64,000 bases of DNA, taken from the NCBI RefSeq assembly GCF_018069565.1, contig NZ_JAGPNL010000001.1:1116001-1180000 (forward strand), written 5' to 3'. The notes below the pieces were generated by a model, which ran no database searches, was not told where the DNA came from, and saw only the letters and a list, made by a program, of their open reading frames with translations. This DNA is from Streptomyces tagetis. Its GTDB lineage: Bacteria; Actinomycetota; Actinomycetes; Streptomycetales; Streptomycetaceae. A program made the position numbers and the translations under genes. How positions within the stretch are numbered: position 1 is the stretch's first letter; every line of letters starts with the position of its first letter. Shown one piece after another: positions 41,435-49,823 of this stretch.

Positions 41435-42838
41435 TCAGTACACCCACCGGTACGCCGCCGCCACCCGGTCCTCGTCCAGGCCCTCGACCGCCCGGCACTC
41501 GCCCCGCCGCACGGCGATCACGGCGTCGGCCAGCACCGGCCCGAGCGCCGTGCGCAGCACCGGGTCCGCGCGGAACGCCTCCACGGACGCGGCCAGCGAC
41601 CCCGGCAGCCGGCGCACGCCCCGCGCCTCCGCCTCGGCCGCGTCGAGGAGCGCCGGGTCCCCGGTCACCTCCGCCGGCAGCGGCGCCGCGCGGGCCATCC
41701 CGTCCAGCCCGGCGGCGATCACGCAGGCCAGCGCGAGGTACGGATTGGCGGCCAGGTCCACCGGCTTCACCTCCAGGTTGGCGGCCTGCTCCCGCACCCC
41801 GGCGGTCCCGGTGATCACCCGCAGCGCCGCCTCGCGGGCCTCCCGGCCCCACGCCGTGAACGCCCCGGCCCACCGGGACGGGCGCAGCCGCAGATGGCTG
41901 GCCGGGCTCGGCGCGGTCACCGCCGTCAGCGCCGGCAGCCGGGCCAGCACCCCGGCCGTGAACGACTCCGCCTCCGCGCTCATGCCGTACCGGCCCGTCC
42001 CGCCCGCGTGCAGGCTGGCGCCGTCGCGCCAGACGGACAGGTGCAGGTGGCCGCCGTTGCCGACCTCGCCCGCGGTGACCGCCGGGGCGAAGGAGACCCG
42101 CATCCCGTGGCGCCGGCCCACCGCCCGGATCGTCTGGCGCACCAGCACGCTCCGGTCGGCCGCCGCCACCGGGTCCAGCGCGCCCACCGACACCTCGAAC
42201 TGGCCCGCCGCGTACTCCGGGTGGAACTGGTCCACCTCCACCCCCTGCGCCGCCAGCGCGGCCAGCAACTCGGCGGCGCAGTCGCTCAGCTCGACCTGGC
42301 GCGTCGCGCCGTACGCCGGTCCCGAGACGGCGGGCACGAAGGCCCCGTCGGGCGCGTCGTCCCGGCCCACCGCCCACTCGACCTCGATCGCGGCCTTGAA
42401 CGTGACGCCGTACCGCTCGGCCGCCTCCGCCGTGATCCGGCGCAGCACGGTCCGCCCGCACGCCGGGTGCGGTGCGCCCTCCTGCGTGATCCGGTCCACC
42501 GGGGCCCACGCCCAGCCGGGCTGGGCCGCCAGGACGGCCAGGTGGTCGAGGTCGGGGTAGAGGCGCAGGTCGCCGTCGGGGGAGCCGAGCACGTCCGTCG
42601 TGACGATCGCGTCGTGGGCGAGGAAGGTGTCGAACACGGGGGACATGCCGACGCCCCAGGCCGCGGCGGCCGGGAGCTTCGCCGTGGGCACGGTCTTGAC
42701 CCGGCCGATGCCGGCCGTGTCCACGTAGGCGAGGACGACGCCGTGCACGCCGTGTCCCGAGAGTTCGCCGCCGAGCGCGGTGGCCCGCTCGACGTCGCCG
42801 GGGCGCCCGCCCGGCACGGGATCGGCAAGGGTGGTCAT
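41435..42838 (-). CDS. Glutamine synthetase-like ligase, FluG C-terminal type
   Basis: ATP-dependent gamma-glutamyl ligase of 467 aa in the GS-I superfamily. It has the N-terminal beta-grasp VVLAYVDTAGIGRVKTVP, glutamate-binding EVEWAVG and HPEYAAGQFEVS, the ATP-site GNGGHLHLSVW, and SRWAGAFTAWGREAR replacing the usual NR-PCRIP segment. It lacks the GS adenylylation tail. Members of this branch (GlnA3/GlnA4) ligate glutamate to polyamines or ethanolamine, so a non-ammonia amine is likely. ATG has AGGAGG upstream. It is co-transcribed with the amidohydrolase. Confidence 0.88.
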   Translation of the reverse strand: MTTLADPVPGGRPGDVERATALGGELSGHGVHGVVLAYVDTAGIGRVKTVPTAKLPAAAAWGVGMSPVFDTFLAHDAIVTTDVLGSPDGDLRLYPDLDHLAVLAAQPGWAWAPVDRITQEGAPHPACGRTVLRRITAEAAERYGVTFKAAIEVEWAVGRDDAPDGAFVPAVSGPAYGATRQVELSDCAAELLAALAAQGVEVDQFHPEYAAGQFEVSVGALDPVAAADRSVLVRQTIRAVGRRHGMRVSFAPAVTAGEVGNGGHLHLSVWRDGASLHAGGTGRYGMSAEAESFTAGVLARLPALTAVTAPSPASHLRLRPSRWAGAFTAWGREAREAALRVITGTAGVREQAANLEVKPVDLAANPYLALACVIAAGLDGMARAAPLPAEVTGDPALLDAAEAEARGVRRLPGSLAASVEAFRADPVLRTALGPVLADAVIAVRRGECRAVEGLDEDRVAAAYRWVY

Positions 42839-43505
42839 GTCGTCCTCCTGGACGAGGTGCGGCCGGGGCGGGTGCGGCCCGGCGCGGCACGGGTCAGTGC
42901 TTCGCGGCCGGCGTGCCGCACCGCGGTACGGACGGCGGGGCGTCGGCCCGCGGACGCCGCGGCGAGCGGGGGAGGTGCCCAGGGGCGAGCGGGCGGAGCC
43001 GGTCGGGGACCGCGGCGGCCTCGTCACGGCCGCGGGAGACGGTCGGGGGCGTGGCGCGCGCGGTCGCGTACGCCGTCGCCGGTATCCGCCCGGCGCCGCC
43101 CGCGTCGGCGTGGTGCGGGGGGTGGGCCGGGGCGCGGAACCTGCCCGGGGGCCGTGCGCCCCGTTCGCCGGCGCGGCGGCGCACCGGCGGGGCCGGGCGG
43201 CCGGGGTCGGCGACCCGGTGATCGACCTCGTGGGCGGCAGCGCCGGTCCCGTGCCGCCCCCCGCGCGTGTCGTGGGCGACACGCGGGCCGTCCGCCGGGG
43301 CCCGGCTCCCGCTGCTCGCGGGCCGGTGCGCCGGGGTGCGGCTCTCGCTCACGTGTCGGCTCCTTCGCGCGCCAGTGGTCTCGACGCGCTCATTGTGCCG
43401 CCGGGTGACCGGGCTGTCCGGGTTTCGGCGCAGCTCCACCCGACGGGGTGGGGCGGGGGAGCGGTGCGGAGCGGAGGGGAGGGGCTGGGTTGCTGGGTGG
43501 CTGGG
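42839..43505. other. Intergenic stretch without a convincing gene
   Basis: 667 bases. A minus-strand frame (42894-43439) and several plus-strand frames are open, but none has Streptomyces-like codon bias, a ribosome site or a recognisable motif. The GS-like gene promoter must lie here. No operator could be identified. Confidence 0.5.
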
Positions 43506-44348
43506 CTAGTCGGTGGGGGGATGCGGGGACGGGGTGCGGCCGGCCAGGACGGTCTGGAGACGTTCGGTGCCCTGCTGGGCGGCCTGGTGGACGGCGTCGG
43601 TCTCGCCGCCGCTGAGGCCGCCGCCGGTGACGGTGAGGGCGTCCGTGCCGACCCGGACGACGGCGACGTCCAGGGTGAGGGTGGTCGGCGTGCCCGCGGA
43701 CGTGCCCCGCACACTGACGTGCACGCCCTGGCGGGCGTCGCCGACGTCCGGCACGGAGGACTCGGTCACCTGGACGGTCCGCTTCCCGCCGGAGGAGTCG
43801 GTCGCGGTGAACTGGTCGCAGGCGTCCGGCAGGGAGCCGAGCCACTTCAGCGCGTCGTCCAGCTTCCCGCGGTCGTAGGCGGCGACCTGTTCGAGCAGCC
43901 GGGACTCGCCCTGCTCGAAGCCGGTCACCGCGGACGGCCCGGACGGCTTGCCCAGCAGGTCCTCCGTGTAGAGGCCGTCGAGCAGCCGTTGGCAGTCGGC
44001 CGCCTGGGACTTGGCGGTGAGGAAGTCGGCCACGTCGACCTTGCCGACGAGCATGGTGTCCCGCCACTTGCCCGCGTCCGGCACCTGGTTCCACTGGTCC
44101 TCGATGTCGCCCTCGGTGATGAGGGCCGCCTTCGCCCCGGCCTCGGTGAGCGCCGCGGGGCTCGGGGAGGTGCCGGTGACCGGCTCGGCGGCCTCCCGCG
44201 CGGCGGCGGAGGCGGAGCCGGCGCGTTCGGCGGCGGTGTCCGCGGCGGACGGGCCGCCGTCGTCCGAACAGGCCGCCGTGGTCAGCAGCGCGCCCGCCGC
44301 CAGCGTGGAGGCGAACAGGCGGACGGGGTGGGTCGGACGACGGCTCAT
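43506..44348 (-). CDS. Secreted lipoprotein of unknown function
   Basis: Protein of 280 aa with a lipoprotein signal peptide: basic start MSRRPTHPVRLF, hydrophobic run, and lipobox LLTTAAC with the lipidated Cys near residue 27. The mature part has a Ser/Ala-rich linker and one globular domain with two cysteines that may pair (ADCQRLLDGLY and LPDACDQFTA). This is like the sensor-domain lipoproteins common in Streptomyces. ATG has GGGAGG 7 nt upstream. The role is unknown. Confidence 0.85.
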   Translation of the reverse strand: MSRRPTHPVRLFASTLAAGALLTTAACSDDGGPSAADTAAERAGSASAAAREAAEPVTGTSPSPAALTEAGAKAALITEGDIEDQWNQVPDAGKWRDTMLVGKVDVADFLTAKSQAADCQRLLDGLYTEDLLGKPSGPSAVTGFEQGESRLLEQVAAYDRGKLDDALKWLGSLPDACDQFTATDSSGGKRTVQVTESSVPDVGDARQGVHVSVRGTSAGTPTTLTLDVAVVRVGTDALTVTGGGLSGGETDAVHQAAQQGTERLQTVLAGRTPSPHPPTD

Positions 44349-44649
44349 CGCGGGTGCCTCCCGGGAATGCGACACGGTCTTCCCAGCGCACCATCGGCCG
44401 GGGGAGGTCACCAGTGCGGCCGGGTGATCGGGTGACGGGGTGACGGGGTGGCGAGGTGGCGAGGTGGCGGGGACGGGTGGCGGGTGATGGGTGCCGGTCG
44501 TGCGACACGCCGGGAGTACGTCGGCGAGCCGGCGACACGCCGAGCCGGTGTGTCGCCGGGCCGTGTGCCGACACGCCGAGCCGACGTGTCGCCGGGCCGT
44601 ATGCCGACACACCGTCCCCGCACCCCCGTGACGCCCCGCCCGCGCTCGC
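44349..44649. other. Repeat-rich intergenic region
   Basis: 301 bases made mostly of short repeats: GGTGACGG/GGTGGCGA-type units around 44428-44490 and 36-bp units after 44534. No gene is supported. Confidence 0.6.
44534..44614. repeat. 36-bp tandem repeat, about 2.3 copies
   Basis: Units start at 44534, 44570 and 44606 with GACACGCCGAGCCG or a close variant. Each contains GACAC...GTGTC that can fold into a hairpin. Differences between units are few. Confidence 0.75.
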
Positions 44650-45300
44650 TCAGCGCGTGGCGCCCGCCAGGGACTCCCGCGCGACCTCCTTGTCCACCGC
44701 CGCCCGCACCAGCGCGGCGGCGAGGACGGCCGGGTCGGTCTCCCCGGCCAGGGCGACGAGGCGGTCGGGGTCCTCCGGCAGGTCCAGGCGGCCGGCGCCC
44801 TGGAGGGCCTTGCGGTCCAGGTACGGCGCCACGTCCGGCCAGACGCCCTGGGCCTCGCGCAGGAAGATGTCCGCGCCGGTCGGCCCCACGCCGGGGAACT
44901 CCTGGAGCAGCCGGCGGAGCGCGGAGACGTCGCCGTCCGCCTCCTCGCGCAGCCGGCGCAGGTCGCCGCCCCAGCGGTCGTCGAGGAGCCGGGCGGCGTC
45001 GCCGAGCTGGGTGGCGGTGCGCTCGTCGTAGCGCCGGTAGCCACCGCGGCCCAGCGCGTCGACCCGCTCCTGCCAGTCGGCGTCCGCCATGCGGTGCGGG
45101 TCGCTCAGCCCGGCCTCGTGCAGGGCGCGCGCGGTGGCCAGGGCGATCGAGCCGCGGATGCGGGCGCTGAGCAGATGGGCGAGGACCAGCAGCCGGTACA
45201 GCGGCTGCGGGGTGTCCTTGAGCCGGATGCCCGCCTCCTCGGCGTACGTCCGGCCGTGCGTACGCAGGAGTTCCCGCATGACGTTCTCGGCGCGGGTCAC
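44650..45300 (-). CDS. HhH-GPD family DNA glycosylase/endonuclease III-like
   Basis: DNA-repair-type protein of 216 aa. An all-helical HhH-GPD fold is seen, with the hairpin LQEFPGVGPTGADIFLREAQ near residue 130. No [4Fe-4S] cysteine loop is present at the C-terminus, unlike classic Nth. It is the third gene of an operon with Dps and DUF3140, and the GTG start overlaps the DUF3140 stop as GTGA. It probably acts on damaged bases, fitting an oxidative-stress operon. Confidence 0.85.
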   Translation of the reverse strand: MTRAENVMRELLRTHGRTYAEEAGIRLKDTPQPLYRLLVLAHLLSARIRGSIALATARALHEAGLSDPHRMADADWQERVDALGRGGYRRYDERTATQLGDAARLLDDRWGGDLRRLREEADGDVSALRRLLQEFPGVGPTGADIFLREAQGVWPDVAPYLDRKALQGAGRLDLPEDPDRLVALAGETDPAVLAAALVRAAVDKEVARESLAGATR

Positions 45301-45635
45301 GGCTGCGGCTTCAGCGGGTCGTGGCCGATGGTCATCAGCCGGTGCCTGCGGCGGGTGTCCTCGGACTCCGGTTCGTTCTCCAGGTCGGCCTGGGTGGTGA
45401 TCGTGTCCACGACCCGGCGCATCACGCGCAGGTCGTCCTCGGTCAGGTCCATGCGCCGCTTCTGGAGGATGGCCAGGACGTGCTGCCCGGTGGGCGAACC
45501 GGCCTCGTCGGGCAGCGGCTCCACCTCTTCCCGGGAGTCGCGTACCCGCAGCCAGGAGGCGAGTTCCGCCGAGGTCATGTTGACCACGTGGTGGAAGTCC
45601 TCCCACAGCGCGTCGAGTTCGAGGGCGTCGGTCAT
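45297..45635 (-). CDS. DUF3140 protein
   Basis: Small acidic protein of 112 aa of the DUF3140 family: ALWEDFHHVVNMTSAELASWL, then GQHVLAILQKR, then LTEDDLRVMRRVVDTI. The function is unknown. It lies between dps and a DNA-repair-type gene with 4-bp overlaps on both sides, which suggests a part in DNA protection. ATG has GGGAGG 6 nt upstream. Confidence 0.88.
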   Translation of the reverse strand: MTDALELDALWEDFHHVVNMTSAELASWLRVRDSREEVEPLPDEAGSPTGQHVLAILQKRRMDLTEDDLRVMRRVVDTITTQADLENEPESEDTRRRHRLMTIGHDPLKPQP

Positions 45636-46117
45636 GCGCTGCCTCCCGGACCGTTCTCGGCGACGAACATCCAGCGGTGCTTCTCCAGCTCCGCCGTGAT
45701 GGTGATCAGCAGGTCCTGGGTGACCGGGTCGGGCTCCCCGGTGGCGTCGATCCGCTTGCGCAGCCGGGCGATCGCCGTGTCCAGGGCCTCGACCATGGCC
45801 TGGACGACCTCGTCGTCGCGCACCCAGCCGTCCTTGGGGCCGCCCAGCGTGTACGCCGACGCGATGGTCTCCGGCCGGCCGTCCGGCGGTATGCCCAGCG
45901 CGGAGGAGCGCTCGGCGACCGTGTCGGCGTGGGACCGTGCCGCGGCGACCACCTCGTCCAACTGGAGGTGGATCGAACGGAAGCGCGGGCCCACGATGTT
46001 CCAGTGCGCCTGCTTCCCGATCAGGGAGAGCCCGAGAAGATCCACGAGCGTGCTCTGCAACGCGTCTCCGGTGACCTGGCGGGCCGACTCGGGAATCGTG
46101 CTCTTCACGACAGTCAT
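45632..46117 (-). CDS. dps: Dps family DNA-protection/ferritin-like protein
   Basis: Ferritin-like miniferritin of 161 aa that stores iron using hydrogen peroxide and shields DNA. The ferroxidase ligands are in GKQAHWNIVGPRFRSIHLQLDEV, with RSHADTVAER following. The N-terminus is short, with no long lysine-rich tail, so DNA binding may be weak. GAGGAG precedes the ATG by 9 nt. It is the first gene of a three-gene operon with DUF3140 and an HhH-GPD protein. Confidence 0.93.
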   Translation of the reverse strand: MTVVKSTIPESARQVTGDALQSTLVDLLGLSLIGKQAHWNIVGPRFRSIHLQLDEVVAAARSHADTVAERSSALGIPPDGRPETIASAYTLGGPKDGWVRDDEVVQAMVEALDTAIARLRKRIDATGEPDPVTQDLLITITAELEKHRWMFVAENGPGGSA

Positions 46118-46383
46118 ACGGTGCTGCTCCTCGCGGCGGTGGGTTGCTCGGTCGGCTGCGGAGCGGCGGCGCGGTGCGGCACGTCCCCTCCACGGTGCGG
46201 CGGGTGCCCTCACCGCCACCCGGCAAACACGGGACGCGACCCGGCGGCCCCTGCCGACACCGGCCACCACCGACCCCGCCCGGGGCCTGCTGCCCGGGGC
46301 CCGCTGCCCGCTGCCCGGTGGCGGAGACGGTGCCCGGCGGCGATCTCCGCCCGGCGGCGGCGGGCGGCGATCCCCGGCGAGGA

Positions 46384-47217
46384 TCAGCGGCCGTCGCCCC
46401 CACGGTCCGCCCCGCCGAGGACGGCGTCCAGGAACCGCGTCAGCTCCGCGAACGCCGCCGCCTTCTCCCACTCCTGGAACACCTCGTGCCGGGCGCCCGG
46501 CACGATCCGCTCGGTGACGGCGGCGCCGAGCGCTTCGACGCCTCTCCGGCTGCCGGAGAGCGGCACCAGGCGGTCGTCCTCGCCGTGGAACCAGAGCAGC
46601 GGGAGCCCGCCGAGGCCGGGACCGTTCGCCACGGCGTCCAGCGTCCGGACGAACGCCTCCAGCGTCGGCCGCTTCATCGGACCGTGCCACACCAGCGGGT
46701 CCGCCGCGTACGCCGCGCCGACCCCGGGATCACGGGACAGGGCGGCCGGGCTGACCGGCGTGTCGGGGATCTCCTCCAGGGCGAGCAGCCGGCGCGGCAG
46801 CGCCCAGTCGCCGAGGACCGGCCCGGACAGCACCAGCGCCGCGGCCTCGCCCGGGTGGAGCTGGGCGTACCGGGAGGCGATCAGCCCGCCCATCGAGTGC
46901 CCGACCAGCACCAGCGGCAGCCCCGGGTGGGCGGCGCGCGCGAGCAGCGCCACGGCGTGCACGTCGGCGACCACCTCCTCGAAGTCCTCGATCAGCACCC
47001 GCTCGCCCGCCGACCTGCCGTGCCCGAGGTGGTCGGGGGCGTGGACGGCCGCGCCGTGCGCCGCGAGGACCCGGGCGAGTCCGGCGTGCCGGGCGGCGTG
47101 CTCGCCGTAGCCGTGCATCAGCAGGGCCACGTACCGGGGCGGGGCGGCGGCGGGCCACTCGCGGACGGAGAGCCGCCCGCGGGTTCCGTCGAGGACGTGC
47201 TCGCGGGCGTCGGCCAT
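46384..47217 (-). CDS. Alpha/beta hydrolase, monoglyceride lipase-like
   Basis: Serine hydrolase of 277 aa of the lysophospholipase/Hydrolase_4 type. The nucleophile elbow is GHSMGG, the oxyanion region MHGYGEHAARH, the acid in WFHGEDDRLVP and the histidine in GARHEVFQE. It is cytoplasmic, with no signal peptide. It is divergent from a thiolase gene across a perfect TetR-like dyad, so a joint role in fatty acid or ester use is plausible. Confidence 0.9.
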   Translation of the reverse strand: MADAREHVLDGTRGRLSVREWPAAAPPRYVALLMHGYGEHAARHAGLARVLAAHGAAVHAPDHLGHGRSAGERVLIEDFEEVVADVHAVALLARAAHPGLPLVLVGHSMGGLIASRYAQLHPGEAAALVLSGPVLGDWALPRRLLALEEIPDTPVSPAALSRDPGVGAAYAADPLVWHGPMKRPTLEAFVRTLDAVANGPGLGGLPLLWFHGEDDRLVPLSGSRRGVEALGAAVTERIVPGARHEVFQEWEKAAAFAELTRFLDAVLGGADRGGDGR

Positions 47218-47302
47218 GGGGGTGTCCTCCGGCGGGGTCGGGCGGGTCGTCCGGGATCTTCCGAGTCGTCCGGGGATCTTCCCAGGGGGCGGCCCGGCGG
47301 TC

Positions 47303-47329
47303 TATAGTCCAAAACTAGCAGTGCTAGTT
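47303..47329. promoter_or_regulatory. Thiolase promoter with perfect 17-bp dyad
   Basis: A -10 TATAGT (47303-47308) is followed by AACTAGCA-G-TGCTAGTT (47313-47329), placed between the divergent hydrolase and thiolase genes. Its size and position suit a TetR-family repressor, which is not encoded in the window. Confidence 0.7.
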
Positions 47330-47421
47330 AGGGGTCGGGGCAGACCGGCCCCGCCTCGCGGAGCCCGGTCGGGCGGCGGTGTGCCGCCCGCAGGCCCAGC
47401 GACGACGGTCAGGAGTCCCTC

Positions 47422-48609
47422 GTGCGTCCCGTCCATTTCGCAGCCGCCCGCCGCACCCCGATCGGCAAGCTCCGCGGCGCCCTCTCCACCGTGCGGCCCG
47501 ACGACCTCGCCGCCGCCGTCGTCCGGGATCTGGTCGCCGGCGTGCCCGCGCTCGACCCGGCCCGGATCGACGACGTGTACTGGGGCGCCGCCAACCAGTC
47601 CGGCGAGGACAACCGCAACGTCGCCCGCATGGCCGCGCTCCTCGCCGGCCTGCCCGACTCCGTGCCCGGCGCCACCGTCAACCGGCTCTGCGCCTCGGGC
47701 CTGGAGGCCGTGACCACCGCCGCCCGCACCATCGCCGCCGGCGAGGCCGACATCGTGCTCGCGGGCGGCTCCGAGTCCATGAGCCGCGCCCCCTTCGTGC
47801 TGCCCCGCCCGGACGAGGCCCTGCCGCACCGCATGGAGACCGCCGACACCCGGCTCGGCTGGCGGCTGGTCAACCCGGCGATGAAGGACCTCCACGGCGT
47901 GCTCTCCATGGGCGAGACCGCCGAGGAGGTCGCCGAGCGGTACGGCATCACCCGCGAACGCCAGGACGAGTTCGCCCTGCGCAGCCACCAGCGCGCCGCC
48001 GAGGCGCGCAAGAACGGCCACTTCGACGCCGAGATCCTGCCCGTGGAACGGCCCGACGGGGTGGTCGTCGACGCCGACGAGTGCGTCCGCGAGGACACCT
48101 CCCTGGAGAAGCTGGCCCGGCTGAAGCCCGTCTTCCGCGCCGGCGGCACGGTCACCGCGGGCAACGCCTCCCCGATGAACGACGGCGCCGCCGGTCTGCT
48201 CCTCGTCAGCGAGGACGCCCTCGAAGAACTCGGCCTGGAGTCTCTGGGCCGCTACGTCGCCGGCGGCTCGGCCGGGGTCCACCCGGACGTGATGGGCATC
48301 GGTCCCGTCCCCGCCACCCGCAAGGTGCTCGCCCGCGCCGGCTGGAGCGTCGAGGACGTCGCGGAGGCGGAGTTCAACGAGGCGTTCGCCGCCCAGGCCC
48401 TGGCCTGCGTCGACCAGTTGGGCTTCGACCCGGAGCTGGTCAACCCGACCGGCGGCGCGATCGCGCTGGGCCACCCCCTCGGCGGCTCGGGCGCCCGCAT
48501 CCTCACCACCCTGCTCCACCGCATGCGGCGTACGGGCGGCGCCCGCGGGCTCGCCACGATGTGCGTCGGCGTGGGCCAGGGGAGCGCGGTGCTCGTCGAG
48601 CGGGTGTAG
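47422..48609 (+). CDS. Acetyl-CoA acyltransferase (thiolase)
   Basis: Thiolase of 395 aa that cleaves 3-oxoacyl-CoA with CoA. The reactive Cys is in VNRLCASGLEAV (about residue 90), GGSESMSRAP follows, and the C-terminal His and Cys motifs are NPTGGAIALGHPLGGSGAR and MCVGVGQGSA. It is similar to beta-ketoadipyl-CoA thiolases as well as FadA, so fatty acid or aromatic breakdown are both possible. GTG has AGGAG 6 nt upstream. It stands alone. Confidence 0.93.
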   Translation: MRPVHFAAARRTPIGKLRGALSTVRPDDLAAAVVRDLVAGVPALDPARIDDVYWGAANQSGEDNRNVARMAALLAGLPDSVPGATVNRLCASGLEAVTTAARTIAAGEADIVLAGGSESMSRAPFVLPRPDEALPHRMETADTRLGWRLVNPAMKDLHGVLSMGETAEEVAERYGITRERQDEFALRSHQRAAEARKNGHFDAEILPVERPDGVVVDADECVREDTSLEKLARLKPVFRAGGTVTAGNASPMNDGAAGLLLVSEDALEELGLESLGRYVAGGSAGVHPDVMGIGPVPATRKVLARAGWSVEDVAEAEFNEAFAAQALACVDQLGFDPELVNPTGGAIALGHPLGGSGARILTTLLHRMRRTGGARGLATMCVGVGQGSAVLVERV

Positions 48610-48668
48610 GCGGGGCCACAGGCCGTACGGTCCCGGCGTGGCGGGATGCCACGGGGCGGGTCGGCCCG

Positions 48669-48823
48669 CGTGCCGGGCGTGTCGGGTGGGTTGCGCGTGC
48701 CGGGCGTGCCGGGCGTGTGCGGTGTGGGGGCGTGCCGGGCGTGTCGGGCCGGCGTCGGCGTGCGCCCCGCTCGGCGACACGGCCGCACGCCGGGCATGTC
48801 GCCGGGCATGTCGCCGGGCGTGG
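48669..48823. repeat. Degenerate CGTGCCGGGCGTG repeats
   Basis: Many copies of (C/T)GCCGGGC(G/A)TG occur in one direction, for example four between 48669 and 48750 and three near 48789-48820 (GCCGGGCATGTC). They form a tandem low-complexity array. Confidence 0.7.
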
Positions 48824-48948
48824 TGAGCGGCGGCCGGAGCAGTGAGCGGCGCCGGGAAGGGGTGAGCCGGAGGCGGGGTGCCGGCGCCGTCTCCGGACCG
48901 TCGCGGGCCCCGTCGCCGTCGGGCCAGGGCCATCAGGCGAGACGGTCC

Positions 48949-48977
48949 TGACGCGTCGCGTCCCATGTGCCTACGAT
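48949..48977 (+). promoter_or_regulatory. Promoter of the TSUP gene
   Basis: -35 TGACGC (48949-48954) and -10 TACGAT (48972-48977) have a 17-bp spacer. The -10 ends 10 nt before the chosen ATG, so the leader would be about 4 nt or absent. Confidence 0.6.
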
Positions 48978-48987
48978 CAGCCTCCGC

Positions 48988-49803
48988 ATGGACACGATGA
49001 CACTCTGGCACCTCACCCACTGGGAGTTCGCCGCCCTCGCCTTCGCCGCCCTCCTCGTCGGCTTCTCCAAGACCGCCGTGAGCGGCGCCAACACGGTGAG
49101 CCTGGCGATCTTCGCGGCGGTACTCCCGGCCCGCGCCTCCACCGGCATCCTGCTGCCGGTCCTGATCGCGGGCGACCTCCTGGCCGTCGCCACCTACCGG
49201 CGGCACGCGCACTGGCCCACCCTGTGGCGGCTCTTCCCGGCGGTCGGCGCCGGTGTCGTCGTCGGCACCGTCTTCCTGGTGTGGGCGGACGACGCGGCCG
49301 TACGGACGTCGATCGGCGCGATCCTGCTGCTGATGGCGGGCGTCACGGTGTGGCGCCGCCGCCGGACGGAGACGGCCGCGCGCCCCACGGAAGAGCCCGC
49401 CACCGAGCCCGCCACCGAGGCTCCCGCCGACCCCGCGACCTCCCGTTCCGCCCGCCTCAAGGCCCGCTCGTACGGCGTCCTCGGCGGTTTCACCACCATG
49501 GTCGCCAACGCGGGCGGCCCGGTGATGTCGCTGTACCTGCTCTCCGCGGGCTTCCGGAAACTGGGCTTCCTCGGCACCTCCGCCTTCTTCTTCCTGATCG
49601 TCAACGTCTCCAAGCTGCCCTTCAGCGCGGGCCTCGGCCTGATCGACGGCAACTCGCTGCTCCTTGACGCCGCGCTCGTGGTGTTCGTCGTGCCCGGCGC
49701 GTTTCTCGGCAAATGGGCTGTGAACCGCATCAACCAGCGCCTTTTCGAACAACTCGTGATCGGGGCCACCGTGGTCGGGGGCTTCCAGCTCCTGCTGCGC
49801 TGA
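48988..49803 (+). CDS. TSUP (TauE/SafE) family sulfite/organosulfonate exporter
   Basis: Membrane protein of 271 aa with two homologous halves. The half-motifs are AALLVGFSKTAVSGANTVSL and GGFTTMVANAGGPVMSLYLL, and about eight helices are expected, with a Thr/Glu/Pro-rich cytoplasmic linker between halves. ATG at 48988 is chosen from the promoter position; GTG at 48967 is an alternative. It precedes cobK by 20 bp and may share its transcript, without obvious functional connection. Confidence 0.88.
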   Translation: MDTMTLWHLTHWEFAALAFAALLVGFSKTAVSGANTVSLAIFAAVLPARASTGILLPVLIAGDLLAVATYRRHAHWPTLWRLFPAVGAGVVVGTVFLVWADDAAVRTSIGAILLLMAGVTVWRRRRTETAARPTEEPATEPATEAPADPATSRSARLKARSYGVLGGFTTMVANAGGPVMSLYLLSAGFRKLGFLGTSAFFFLIVNVSKLPFSAGLGLIDGNSLLLDAALVVFVVPGAFLGKWAVNRINQRLFEQLVIGATVVGGFQLLLR

Positions 49804-49823
49804 CGGCCCGTACGCTCGACGCC

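Larger units (their letters stand above)
48610..48987. other. Repeat-rich intergenic region
   Basis: 378 bases. The left two-thirds is built of GCCGGGCGTG-type repeats. The right end holds a promoter for the TSUP gene. No gene is supported. Confidence 0.6.

Noticed and set aside
42894..43439. A 181-codon minus-strand frame between the GS-like and lipoprotein genes
   Set aside because: No ribosome site, no motif, Arg/Pro/Ala-rich composition as in GC shadows, and competing open frames on both strands.
48638..48951. Cys/Gly-rich short ORFs (ACRACR- or VPGVSGG-type)
   Set aside because: They are translations of the GCCGGGCGTG repeat in different frames, without start signals.
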